The position numbers and the translations under genes are program-made. Shown here piece after piece: positions 1-5,776 of a stretch of 21,900 nt of DNA. The DNA comes from Prolixibacteraceae bacterium (GTDB taxonomy: Bacteria > Bacteroidota > Bacteroidia > Bacteroidales > Prolixibacteraceae), in assembly GCA_018399395.1 (NCBI GenBank), contig JAGYOI010000004.1, positions 1 through 21,900 of the forward strand, in the 5' to 3' direction. How positions within the stretch are numbered: the first letter of the stretch is position 1; each line of letters opens with the position of its first letter. Below the pieces are notes generated by a model that was not told the DNA's origin, did not search any database, and saw nothing but the letters and a program-made list of their open reading frames with translations.

Positions 1-2
1 TC

Positions 3-596
3 AATCCACTTGAAACGAATGGCGATGAACACCAAATGGAACACTCATGGACACACTCCGTGAACACCCATGGACACACCCCTCGAACACCCGTGGATAC
101 ACCCCTTGAACAAACTAAAGAAAGAAAAGAAAGAAAAGAAAGAAAAGAAAGAAAAGAAAAGGGGGAAGAAACAAAAAAACTCGGATTTGAAAATCCGTTA
201 ATCCCCCCTGAGAAAATTGAAAGGATTGATTACGGTAAAATTGTTTCTGAGTTCCATGAAAAATGTCCTGCAATGCCAAAGGTTACGATTATATCGAAAA
301 GCAGGAAAAGTGCAATTCGGGCCAGGGAGAAAGAGCATGGACGTGAAAAAATTTCGCAAATGTTAACGGTTGCCGGAGAATCAAAATTCCTTAATGGCTC
401 CAATAAGCGAAATTGGACTGCGGATTTTGATTGGCTGTTTAGGCCTACAAATTTTGTGAAAGTCGTTGAAGGAAATTACATCAAAACTCAAAATGAAACC
501 AGTTATGGAGAAAATTACAAAGGTGATTCAAAAGAAAAGCTACTTGCCGACTTCGAGCAAAGAATCAAAACCACTATGGGTGGGGCAGGTGGTTGA
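3..596 (+). CDS. Phage replisome organizer / replication protein, C-terminal part (5' end outside window)
   Basis: The frame is open from base 3 with no stop, so the gene probably starts upstream; the ATG at 36 would begin inside a low-complexity linker. The linker encodes HSWTHSVNTHGHTPRTP and then four Lys-Glu-Arg repeats, dictated by DNA repeats described separately. The last ~110 residues (FHEKCPAMPKV..., ending in NWTADFDWLFRPTNFVKVVEGNY) look like the C-terminal domain found after an HTH domain in phage replisome-organizer and DnaD/lambda-O-like proteins. Such proteins bind the phage origin and recruit the helicase loader; this role is inferred from family resemblance. The 3' end runs into the next reading frame. 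The N-terminal DNA-binding domain is not in the window. Confidence 0.7.
   Translation, partial: NPLETNGDEHQMEHSWTHSVNTHGHTPRTPVDTPLEQTKERKERKERKERKEKGEETKKLGFENPLIPPEKIERIDYGKIVSEFHEKCPAMPKVTIISKSRKSAIRAREKEHGREKISQMLTVAGESKFLNGSNKRNWTADFDWLFRPTNFVKVVEGNYIKTQNETSYGENYKGDSKEKLLADFEQRIKTTMGGAGG
39..107. repeat. Three 23-bp direct repeats (candidate origin iterons)
   Basis: Three adjacent 23-bp units lie at 39-61, 62-84 and 85-107 with the shared core GAACACYCRTGGAYACAC; GAAC at 108 begins a fourth, degenerate unit. The period is not a multiple of three, so each copy is read in a different frame. This points to conservation of DNA rather than of protein. Position inside a replication gene and next to a purine-rich tract matches the layout of the lambda origin in gene O. 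Origin function is inferred. Confidence 0.65.
117..160. repeat. A-rich purine tract, tandem 9-mer AAAGAAAAG x4
   Basis: Four perfect copies of AAAGAAAAG occupy 121-156, preceded by AAAG and followed by AAAA and a G run. They encode repeated Lys-Glu-Arg. The strand-asymmetric A/G composition directly downstream of the iterons resembles the easily melted region beside the lambda iterons. It could also be only a slippage-prone low-complexity linker. Confidence 0.6.
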
Positions 597-1020
597 GAAA
601 TACAAGTCACCGGAAAACCTTTTAAAAACATTCAACCCGTCAATGCAAGCAAAGTACATGGAAAAGAATTTGGAGCGGTGTTTTACCGGAGAAGCACCAA
701 GTTTAAAACGGGTTCAGGTTAGTTTTGGAGAAGAGTGCGCGAACAACTGGCTTATAGCCCAAATTATTGATTTAGCGTTATTTTGCGGAATAAGGGAGAA
801 ACCAGACATGGCACAAGTTGAAGCAATTGCGCGAACGATTATTGTGAATTACGGTTATTTGAAACTTACCGAGTTGATGGTTTTTTTCCAGAGATTCAAG
901 GCCGGAAGACAGGGAACATTTTACGGTAGTTTTGACGGGATAACGTTAAACAAAGCGCTTAATGATTTTTTGAAGTACAGGCGTGAAAAACTTTTTGAAT
1001 ATGAGAGAAGAGTTGAATAG
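589..1020 (+). CDS. Conserved Bacteroidota phage/mobile-element protein (DUF6633-like), replication region
   Basis: The product contains the pattern PSLKRVQVSFGEECANNWL, a middle helix region, and LKLTELMVFFQRFKAGRQG followed by FYGSFDG. From memory this matches a small family common in Bacteroides phages and conjugative elements (DUF6633), whose function is unknown to me. Position between the replication protein and a DnaA-domain protein suggests a helicase-loader-like or other replication role; that is inference only. The frame is open from an ATG at 466, but that start would overlap the upstream gene by 131 nt. I chose GTG 589 (8-nt overlap); GTG 580 or ATG 643 are possible too. The core motif begins after residue 643's codon in all cases. 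Confidence 0.6.
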   Translation: MVEKYKSPENLLKTFNPSMQAKYMEKNLERCFTGEAPSLKRVQVSFGEECANNWLIAQIIDLALFCGIREKPDMAQVEAIARTIIVNYGYLKLTELMVFFQRFKAGRQGTFYGSFDGITLNKALNDFLKYRREKLFEYERRVE

Positions 1021-1525
1021 AATCGAAAACATTAACAAAATTGTTTGTGTATATTATAATTTGCCAGAAGAATTGTATCAGAGCAAAACACGCAAAAGGG
1101 AATTTGCACAAGCAAGGCAAATTGCTATGTATTTTTCAAAAATCTATACAAAAGCATCACCGAGCAAAATAGGTGAATTGATTGGTGCCAGAGACCATGC
1201 AACTGTTTTACATGCAGTGAGTCATATATCTAACCTTTACGATATTGATAAATTTATCCGGGAGGATATCGATATAATTGATAAGTCTATAAGGGCAGAA
1301 TTTAACCTCGAAATTGAAGAAAGAAGCCGGGTGACAAAAGCCGAAATAAGGGAAGCGGTTATGATGGGGGTTATATTTGTTTTGGATAGAAGGTTAAAAA
1401 GACAGGCAATGAGGACCAATATTGCAAGTAAAGATATTTTAATGACATGCGACCGTCTCACAACTGGAAATTTGCCCCACCAAATAGCCAGTATCAAATC
1501 AATTGCGATTAATCTTAAGCTATGA
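1001..1525 (+). CDS. Stand-alone DnaA domain IV (DnaA-box-binding) protein
   Basis: Residues ~8-105 match the C-terminal domain of the initiator DnaA: SKTRKREFAQARQIAMYF, then SKIGELIGARDHATVLHA, the DnaA signature helix-turn-helix that reads the DnaA box. The AAA+ ATPase and the oligomerisation domains are absent, so it can bind DNA but not form an ATP-driven filament. About 65 extra residues follow the domain (VTKAEIREAVMMGVIF...) and are unrecognised. ATG 1001 was chosen over GTG 983, giving a 20-nt overlap with the upstream gene. Next to a probable phage origin it may act as an origin-binding accessory factor, host-DnaA competitor, or transcription regulator; these are inferences. Confidence 0.85.
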   Translation: MREELNRIENINKIVCVYYNLPEELYQSKTRKREFAQARQIAMYFSKIYTKASPSKIGELIGARDHATVLHAVSHISNLYDIDKFIREDIDIIDKSIRAEFNLEIEERSRVTKAEIREAVMMGVIFVLDRRLKRQAMRTNIASKDILMTCDRLTTGNLPHQIASIKSIAINLKL

Positions 1526-1528
1526 GCC

Positions 1529-1714
1529 ATGACTAATGTTGATGTAAAATACAAAAGACCACTTGTAGGTCGTTACAATAAGTCTGTATGTCGGTGTCTA
1601 AATTGTAGATTTAGCTTTTATGGTTCAAATTTAGATTGTTCTGAGCATGGAGATATTTTCGACAATATAAACGGCTTCAATGAATTGTGTACAATTAAAG
1701 TTATTCTGATATGA
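1529..1714 (+). CDS. Small Cys-rich protein, possible zinc binding
   Basis: This 61-aa product is not recognised. It contains Cys-Arg-Cys-Leu-Asn-Cys near residues 21-26, Cys-Ser-Glu-His around residues 37-40, and one more Cys near residue 54. Four or more Cys/His ligands in such a small protein fit a zinc-ribbon-like fold. It starts three nt after the stop of the DnaA-domain gene and its TGA stop overlaps the next ATG (ATGA), so it is in the same operon. Confidence 0.5.
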   Translation: MTNVDVKYKRPLVGRYNKSVCRCLNCRFSFYGSNLDCSEHGDIFDNINGFNELCTIKVILI

Positions 1715-2262
1715 CAATAATGGATAGAAAAGCGGCTGAATTATGGTGGAATATCCCTATGAATGGAATAGAAAGAGAAACATTCAGCGTTCCTAAGGAG
1801 GTATGCTATTACGTAAAGAAAAGCCCAATATCAGAATGGGAAGTAGTTACCTGGGGTGACATCCATAAAAAGCGGACTGAAATAATTAAAAGGTCGGTTG
1901 AATTTAAGCGCCGGCATTCACAAATTAAACCTTGTATTATTTGGGTTTTCTACAATAATAGTTTTTTGATGGGAGGATATTACACCGTTATAAAAACATT
2001 GAACCGGGAATATTATCTGAATTTTAGGGGGCGTGGTTTAAGCGGTGATGAAAAGTCTTTTCAACAAAAGGTGATGCAAATATTTCCTTTATGCCTTCCG
2101 ATGCCAGAAATGTTTGAAAACTGGATGGCGATGTTTGCTAAAAAGTACCACACCCCTACTTTTCACCGACATAGAAAAATACAAGGTGTGGCTTATTCCT
2201 GGTGTAAAATCAATGAATATGGATATTTAGAGGATATAATTATTAAACCACAAAGCAATTAA
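1711..2262 (+). CDS. Hypothetical protein, 183 aa
   Basis: I do not recognise this soluble, basic protein. It is rich in aromatic residues (ELWWNIPMNG, EWEVVTWGDI, IIWVFYNNSFLMGGYY) and ends with an aromatic and basic stretch (TFHRHRKIQGVAYSWCKI). It overlaps the upstream gene by 4 nt (ATGA) and is followed two nt later by a small membrane protein gene. No catalytic motif or signal peptide is seen. The gene looks intact and its stop-to-start coupling with neighbours supports expression. Confidence 0.6.
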   Translation: MTIMDRKAAELWWNIPMNGIERETFSVPKEVCYYVKKSPISEWEVVTWGDIHKKRTEIIKRSVEFKRRHSQIKPCIIWVFYNNSFLMGGYYTVIKTLNREYYLNFRGRGLSGDEKSFQQKVMQIFPLCLPMPEMFENWMAMFAKKYHTPTFHRHRKIQGVAYSWCKINEYGYLEDIIIKPQSN

Positions 2263-2264
2263 AA

Positions 2265-2582
2265 ATGAGACTAATGAATTTACAAAAAGTATCAGACTAT
2301 AAAATCAATCAATGGCTTGAAAACAACATAAGAGAATTAACCAAGTATCAAAAGGAATGTATAAGAGACGAAGAAATCGTAAGGTTTGCACCTTTTGAGT
2401 TTTACGAACCCAAAAAGAAAACAAACAGCGTAATTTTGAGGCTGTCAATAATATTGATGCCTTTTGTTTTTATTATTCTTATGATTGGGCTGCCTTTTAA
2501 TTTCATCATTACAGGACGATGGGGCTATAAATATGAAAAAATAAAATGGTACTCAGATTGGTGTCATAAATGTGGGCTATAA
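2265..2582 (+). CDS. Small membrane protein with C-terminal Cys-x-x-Cys
   Basis: This 105-aa product has a charged N-terminal half (NIRELTKYQKECIRDEE), one long hydrophobic stretch at about residues 56-83 (VILRLSIILMPFVFIILMIG...), and a short tail ending in WCHKCGL. It could be one long or two short membrane passes. It is unrecognised. Its stop codon TAA (2580-2582) is part of the left outer arm of the attC-like inverted-repeat element, as is usual for genes carried as integron cassettes. A second in-frame ATG lies four codons in. Confidence 0.5.
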   Translation: MRLMNLQKVSDYKINQWLENNIRELTKYQKECIRDEEIVRFAPFEFYEPKKKTNSVILRLSIILMPFVFIILMIGLPFNFIITGRWGYKYEKIKWYSDWCHKCGL

Positions 2583-2712
2583 CGGTGAATTGTAAGTTTG
2601 CGTTGCGGATTTCGGAGCGTGTCAGTGTCCGACAGGACACGACACCGGAGAAAGAGCAATGCAGCAACAACTTACCAATAACACCGCAATGAAATTTACA
2701 ATGTGTTGTAGG
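2577..2712. repeat. Nested inverted-repeat element, attC-like or structured RNA
   Basis: Outer arms CTATAAC (2578-2584) and GTTGTAG (2705-2711) pair at 6 of 7 positions. Second arms ATTGTAA (2589-2595) and TTACAAT (2696-2702) pair perfectly. Inside lie CGGTG/CACCG (2583-2587/2682-2686), GTAAGTT/AACTTAC (2592-2598/2669-2675), GTTGC/GCAAC (2602-2606/2664-2668), and a central hairpin: GTGTC-A-GTGTCC, loop GACA, GGACAC-GACAC (2619-2645). The length (~136 bp), the two nested outer pairs and a gene stop codon inside the left arm are like integron attC sites. A structured RNA is the alternative. It fills the 164-bp gap 2583-2746. Confidence 0.5.
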
Positions 2713-2725
2713 TATGTAAGCCTAC
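2705..2725. repeat. Left inverted repeat flanking the 64-aa gene
   Basis: GTTGTAGG, then TATG, then TAAGCCTAC. The reverse complement of 2941-2960 is GTTGTAGG, CAA, TAAGCCTAC, so 17 positions match across both ends with only a 3-4 nt core difference. The arm is itself a small hairpin (GTAGG/CCTAC). Confidence 0.6.
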
Positions 2726-2746
2726 GGAAAACGAAGTTAATAAACC

Positions 2747-2941
2747 ATGAAACAAAAAGAAGCAAAAATAGAAGCATTGAGAATTTGCACAGCACTTATA
2801 TATGCAGGTGTTAATTTTGATAATGAAGAAAGTTGGGAGTATATTGAAAAAGTCGAAAAAGAGATGGATAAAATAGCTGAATCGCTAAGAGACAGAGCGG
2901 TAAGGCTTGGTGGCGAGTTTAATCAATACACCGGACATTAG
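2747..2941 (+). CDS. Small hypothetical protein inside an inverted-repeat-bounded unit
   Basis: This 64-aa, largely helical, charged product (MKQKEAKIEALRICTALIYA, then EESWEYIEKVEKEMDKIAES) is unrecognised. It starts 21 nt after the left 21-bp repeat, and the last base of its TAG stop is the first base of the right repeat (2941-2960). The gene is thus exactly enclosed by inverted repeats, as expected of a cassette or a very small mobile unit. No transposase or recombinase motif is present, so mobility would have to be supplied in trans. Confidence 0.55.
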   Translation: MKQKEAKIEALRICTALIYAGVNFDNEESWEYIEKVEKEMDKIAESLRDRAVRLGGEFNQYTGH

Positions 2942-2960
2942 TAGGCTTATTGCCTACAAC
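2941..2960. repeat. Right inverted repeat flanking the 64-aa gene
   Basis: GTAGGC, TTATT, GCCTACAAC. It forms a perfect 6-bp hairpin and is the near-exact inverse of 2705-2725. It also lies directly behind a stop codon and could act as a weak terminator or attenuator, but no T run follows. Confidence 0.6.
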
Positions 2961-2964
2961 TCAG

Positions 2965-3228
2965 ATGTATGAACAGTTTAATAAATTAAATGACATGGAA
3001 CTATCTAATTATGAACGTAAAAGCATAGAAAAATTAGAGGAAACGATTTTTAAAGGCAAGTGGAGTAATGCCGGATTGGTTGAACTTATTAAACTTGTTT
3101 TCAGCTATCTGAATCCAATATCATTGCAAAAATATGCAGAACAAGAAGGTATTAGTTATCCGGGAGCATTAAAAAGAAATGTACATGTTGATATTTTAGG
3201 TCAAAGATTCTTTTTAGATAACGAATAA
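2965..3228 (+). CDS. Small conserved phage-type protein, possible DNA-binding
   Basis: The 87-aa product ends in LQKYAEQEGISYPGALKR followed by NVHVDILGQRFFLDNE. From memory, similar tails (YA-x2-EGISY-x-GA-x-KR ... F-x-x-DNE) occur in small Bacteroidota phage proteins and resemble a short helix-turn-helix, as in excisionase-like proteins. Function is not established. The frame is open from a TTG at 2950, but that codon lies within the hairpin repeat; the ATG at 2965 is the likelier start. Confidence 0.55.
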   Translation: MYEQFNKLNDMELSNYERKSIEKLEETIFKGKWSNAGLVELIKLVFSYLNPISLQKYAEQEGISYPGALKRNVHVDILGQRFFLDNE

Positions 3229-3257
3229 TCAATAAATCATATTATTATCTTTATATC

Positions 3258-3698
3258 ATGAACGAAAAAGCACGAGAAGCATTAACGAAATTCCTGTATG
3301 CATGGCAAAACAAGAAGTACAATAACATGTACAAGTACTGCCAACTCACTTGGAAGAAAAACCACAAGAAAACCGAATTAAAGAAGATGTTCAGAAATAC
3401 TGAAATAGTGAAATTCGAGATAGTACAGGAACACCCGAACGATGCTGCTATTCTCCGACACGACATCGAAATAAATGTGAAAATCCGCTTCAAAGATAAA
3501 ACCGAGTTTGTAAAAACTCTTCTTGAAAATCTGGGCTTGTCTGAAATAAAACCCGGAATGATTATAGATGGTGTTGTTAAAAAGGTTACAATAATTCCCG
3601 AGAATGCACCTTACAAACCGGATGAAAATGGCACATTTGGTGTGAACCCTATTTCTGTAATGAAAATTGAAAGACAGCTATCAACAAAAAAGCTATAA
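3258..3698 (+). CDS. Hypothetical protein, possibly NTF2-like fold
   Basis: This 146-aa protein begins with a helix-rich segment (AREALTKFLYAWQNKKYNNM...TWKK) followed by alternating strands (VKFEIVQEHP, IEINVKIRFK, VVKKVTIIPE). That helix-then-curved-sheet order and the aromatic N-terminal helices fit an NTF2/SnoaL-like fold, but I have no specific family and the suggestion is weak. No signal peptide is present. The next gene has its own promoter-like element, so this may be the last gene of its unit. Confidence 0.55.
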   Translation: MNEKAREALTKFLYAWQNKKYNNMYKYCQLTWKKNHKKTELKKMFRNTEIVKFEIVQEHPNDAAILRHDIEINVKIRFKDKTEFVKTLLENLGLSEIKPGMIIDGVVKKVTIIPENAPYKPDENGTFGVNPISVMKIERQLSTKKL

Positions 3699-3734
3699 AA
3701 ATATAACAACATTCTACAAATCGTATTGAAAATT

Positions 3735-3759
3735 TTCTATTTTTGTTATGAAAATAGAA
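3735..3759. promoter_or_regulatory. 9-bp palindrome overlapping a -7 box, candidate operator
   Basis: TTCTATTTT (3735-3743) and AAAATAGAA (3751-3759) are perfect inverse copies separated by 7 nt. TATTTTTG at 3738-3745 matches the Bacteroidota -7 consensus TAnnTTTG exactly, although no good -33 TTTG lies upstream. A dimeric repressor bound here would cover the promoter of the gene starting at 3766. Confidence 0.45.
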
Positions 3760-3765
3760 TGACGT

Positions 3766-4191
3766 ATGATTGAAAATGAAAAGTACATTGCAAGAGCGTT
3801 AAAGGATAAATATCCTGAAATCTTTGCAGGGCTTGTAGAAGAGCCTGCTGAATTTGACACTTCAATCATTCCCGGACTTTGGGGAAAATACATAAAGCTC
3901 AAAAACCGACCTAAAGCGCAAAGGGCGCTAACTCTCTATAATTCATTATTTGTAGGTACAATCGTTCGCATGTTCGACCCGTATTGCTTTCTTGGTTACA
4001 AGAAAATGCAATACGGGCTTTGTGTTTTATTGGCCGAACTTCTCGGAGTCCAGAAAGTTGTTATCTCAAAATACATCGAGACGTACAGGAGCTTTCACGG
4101 ACTTTATTCGGAGTTTAAAAAAGATGCTGAATACATCTATTCAGAGTTGGAAGAAAAAGAGGTGGAGGATGAAGAAAAAACAGCATTATAA
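3766..4191 (+). CDS. Hypothetical protein, 141 aa, possible HTH
   Basis: The protein is not recognised. A central-to-late segment LLAELLGVQKVVISKYIETY has the spacing of a helix-turn-helix (helix, Gly turn, recognition helix), and the C-terminus is strongly acidic (YSELEEKEVEDEEKTAL). The gene begins 7 nt after the palindrome that overlaps a promoter-like -7 box, so auto-regulation is possible but unproven. Its 3' end overlaps the -33 element of the promoter for the next gene. Confidence 0.55.
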   Translation: MIENEKYIARALKDKYPEIFAGLVEEPAEFDTSIIPGLWGKYIKLKNRPKAQRALTLYNSLFVGTIVRMFDPYCFLGYKKMQYGLCVLLAELLGVQKVVISKYIETYRSFHGLYSEFKKDAEYIYSELEEKEVEDEEKTAL

Positions 4192-4223
4192 TTTGGTAAT
4201 AAGTCTAATAATGAGTATCTTAC
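4192..4223 (+). promoter_or_regulatory. Candidate Bacteroidota-type promoter for the DUF488 gene
   Basis: TTTG at 4192-4195, then a 20-nt spacer, then TATCTTAC at 4216-4223. The spacing is the same as in the two strong promoters at 10357 and 13834. The -7 box matches TAnnTTTG at TA and TT only. The ATG at 4245 lies about 15 nt after the expected transcription start. Confidence 0.45.
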
Positions 4224-4244
4224 AATGAATTAAAAGATGCGGAT

Positions 4245-4649
4245 ATGAAAATTTATACGTCTTATTACGGAAATATGAGAAAACTGGCAAAAAGCGATAT
4301 TGTGCCGGTAGGGATTTCAATTGGAGTGCCTAATTTTTTCAAAGGCAATACGATGAAGTATTTGGCTCCGAGGAGGGATATGTTAAATATGAAAAAAGAG
4401 AAATACATACCTGAATATCTTAAAATATTGGAAAATGTCAGTATTGATAAGATAAGAGAAGATGTAGGTATGATTTCAAAAATACATGGTGGAAAAGATA
4501 TTGCACTATTGTGTTTTGAAAAGTCAGGTGATTTTTGTCACAGGCGGTTATTTGCTGAATGGTTGAAAGAAAAAACAGGTTATGAAATTGAGGAGTTTGG
4601 TTATAAGGGACCTAAAGAGCCAGAGGTAAAACAAAACTCCCTCTTTTAA
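4245..4649 (+). CDS. DUF488 family protein with C-terminal clamp-binding motif
   Basis: The core IALLCFEKSGDFCHRRLFAE (residues 86-105) is the hallmark of DUF488, with two Cys (90, 98) and His-Arg-Arg (99-101). The family's biochemical role is unknown; the conserved Cys/His/Arg cluster suggests an enzyme or metal site. At 134 aa it is near the usual size. The last five residues, QNSLF, fit the bacterial beta sliding clamp (DnaN) binding consensus QL[S/D]LF, and such peptides usually sit at the extreme C-terminus. That would tie the protein to replication forks or repair. A promoter-like element lies upstream. Confidence 0.8.
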   Translation: MKIYTSYYGNMRKLAKSDIVPVGISIGVPNFFKGNTMKYLAPRRDMLNMKKEKYIPEYLKILENVSIDKIREDVGMISKIHGGKDIALLCFEKSGDFCHRRLFAEWLKEKTGYEIEEFGYKGPKEPEVKQNSLF

Positions 4650-4680
4650 AAACAAGCGCATCAGGTGTAGTGGTTGTGGG

Positions 4681-5025
4681 TTGATATTCTTAGCAGATGA
4701 TATGGTGTTTGGATTTGCAGCATTCAGCCTAAGGTTATCAGATGAAGAGAGATGTTTTTTACATTCAGATTTTGTTGTGCCGTCAAAGGAAAGGCGTTTG
4801 AGTAAATTAATGTTGTATTTGTTGAAATCAGAAGATGTGAGAGATTTTTTAGTTGAAAAATTCAATTATTTCTTTGACGGGTTAAAAACAACGGTTTATT
4901 CAAACAAACCTGTAAGCATGAAATACCGTGGAGCTTTTAAGCTTCAAAGAAGAGATAAAGGAAAACTAATTTATTGCGGTGATTTTAACAAGTTAAAAAT
5001 TAAAAAAATTATCAGGAATGGCTAA
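4681..5025 (+). CDS. Unrecognised protein lacking an ATG start; possibly N-terminally truncated
   Basis: The frame opens just after a TAA at 4627-4629 and contains no ATG until 4702; TTG 4681 is the only usual start before it. The open frame upstream of the TTG encodes RCSGCGL, a Cys-x-x-Cys knuckle, hinting that the real protein begins further upstream. The C-terminal half (RRLSKLMLYLLKSEDV, then KTTVYSNKPVSMKYRGAFKL) looks well conserved, and the VFGFAAFSL strand could belong to a GNAT-like acyltransferase such as Mom-type enzymes; this is a weak guess. It overlaps the ParB-like gene by 8 nt. A shift from the upstream frame at CTC TTT TAA, or an old truncation, could explain the missing start. 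Confidence 0.5.
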   Translation: MIFLADDMVFGFAAFSLRLSDEERCFLHSDFVVPSKERRLSKLMLYLLKSEDVRDFLVEKFNYFFDGLKTTVYSNKPVSMKYRGAFKLQRRDKGKLIYCGDFNKLKIKKIIRNG

Positions 5026-5776
5026 AGAAAACACGGAAATTGTAAATAAAAAACTTAGTGAAGTAAATAAGCTAATCGAGCCGTATCAATTGGCTTATGT
5101 CGAGTTTGATGATTGTGTTTTTCTTGAACGCAATGCTCACTACATGGACAAAGAGGTATTCGAACAGCTGGTTGATAATGTAGCAGAGGATAAGTTTTTG
5201 TCTCAATTACCTTTTGCCCTTAAACGTGATGATGGTAAGTTTTTAATCATGTCAGGCAACCACCGTGTTAAAGCGGCAGGGAAAGCAGGGTTGGAGAATA
5301 TATTATTGTTATATGTTAGTGATATTGACAAGGATAAACAACTGGCTTACCAGTTATCGCATAACGCCCTTGTTGGTAAGGATGATGTGGCAATCTTAAA
5401 GGAATTGTATAGCGAACTTGAATCATTGGAAGAAAAAAAGTATTCTGGATTAAGTGAATTAAATTTTCCGGATTTTGATATTACAACCTTACCAACCATA
5501 AATGAAAAAGATATAGAGTTACATGAAATAAAATTTCTCTTTACACCAGCAAGAGCGGAAAAGGTGAAGGTGTTATTGGATGTACTTGAAAAACAAAATT
5601 TGGAAGAGGAAAATTGCCGTATCATTCATTTACCATTTAAGGAATTTATTCGGGAATTGACCGAGTTTAAAAAACAAATGAAAATCAAATCAAGTACAGT
5701 GGCTTTTTTGAAAATGCTTGATATAGTTCAAACGTATTTAGAAAATGAGAAAGACAACGAAGATAAAGGTAGCTAA
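5018..5776 (+). CDS. ParB/sulfiredoxin-fold domain protein
   Basis: Residues ~22-115 carry a ParB N-terminal-like domain: YVEFDDCVFLERNAHYMDKE, then FALKRDDGKFLIMSGNHRVKAA with the SGNHR motif (79-83) that forms the nucleotide-binding loop in ParB-like CTPases and nucleases. The remaining half is helical and charged and lacks the central ParB HTH in recognisable form. Phage proteins of this type often sit just upstream of terminase genes and may act as nucleases or DNA-modification partners; that role is inferred. The gene overlaps the small terminase gene by 32 nt, consistent with translational coupling. Confidence 0.75.
   Translation: MAKENTEIVNKKLSEVNKLIEPYQLAYVEFDDCVFLERNAHYMDKEVFEQLVDNVAEDKFLSQLPFALKRDDGKFLIMSGNHRVKAAGKAGLENILLLYVSDIDKDKQLAYQLSHNALVGKDDVAILKELYSELESLEEKKYSGLSELNFPDFDITTLPTINEKDIELHEIKFLFTPARAEKVKVLLDVLEKQNLEEENCRIIHLPFKEFIRELTEFKKQMKIKSSTVAFLKMLDIVQTYLENEKDNEDKGS

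Noticed and set aside
85..107. DnaA box within iteron 3 (GTGGATACA)
   Set aside because: Only about 7 of 9 positions match the TGTGGATAA orientation, and the other two iterons do not match, so it is probably coincidence.
1237..1554. Minus-strand open frame of 105 aa
   Set aside because: Lies wholly opposite the DnaA-domain gene; hydrophobic low-complexity product, no leader, and all supported genes run on the + strand. The other minus-strand frames in the window are similar shadows.
2577..2712. Calling this a certain integron attC site
   Set aside because: The outer boxes do not meet the strict RYYYAAC/GTTRRRY consensus and the spacers differ in length (5 versus 2 nt), so it is kept only as attC-like.
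3246..3253. TATCTTTA box before the gene at 3258
   Set aside because: Identical to the P2 -7 box, but no TTTG occurs 17-23 nt upstream and the implied start site would fall on the ATG itself.
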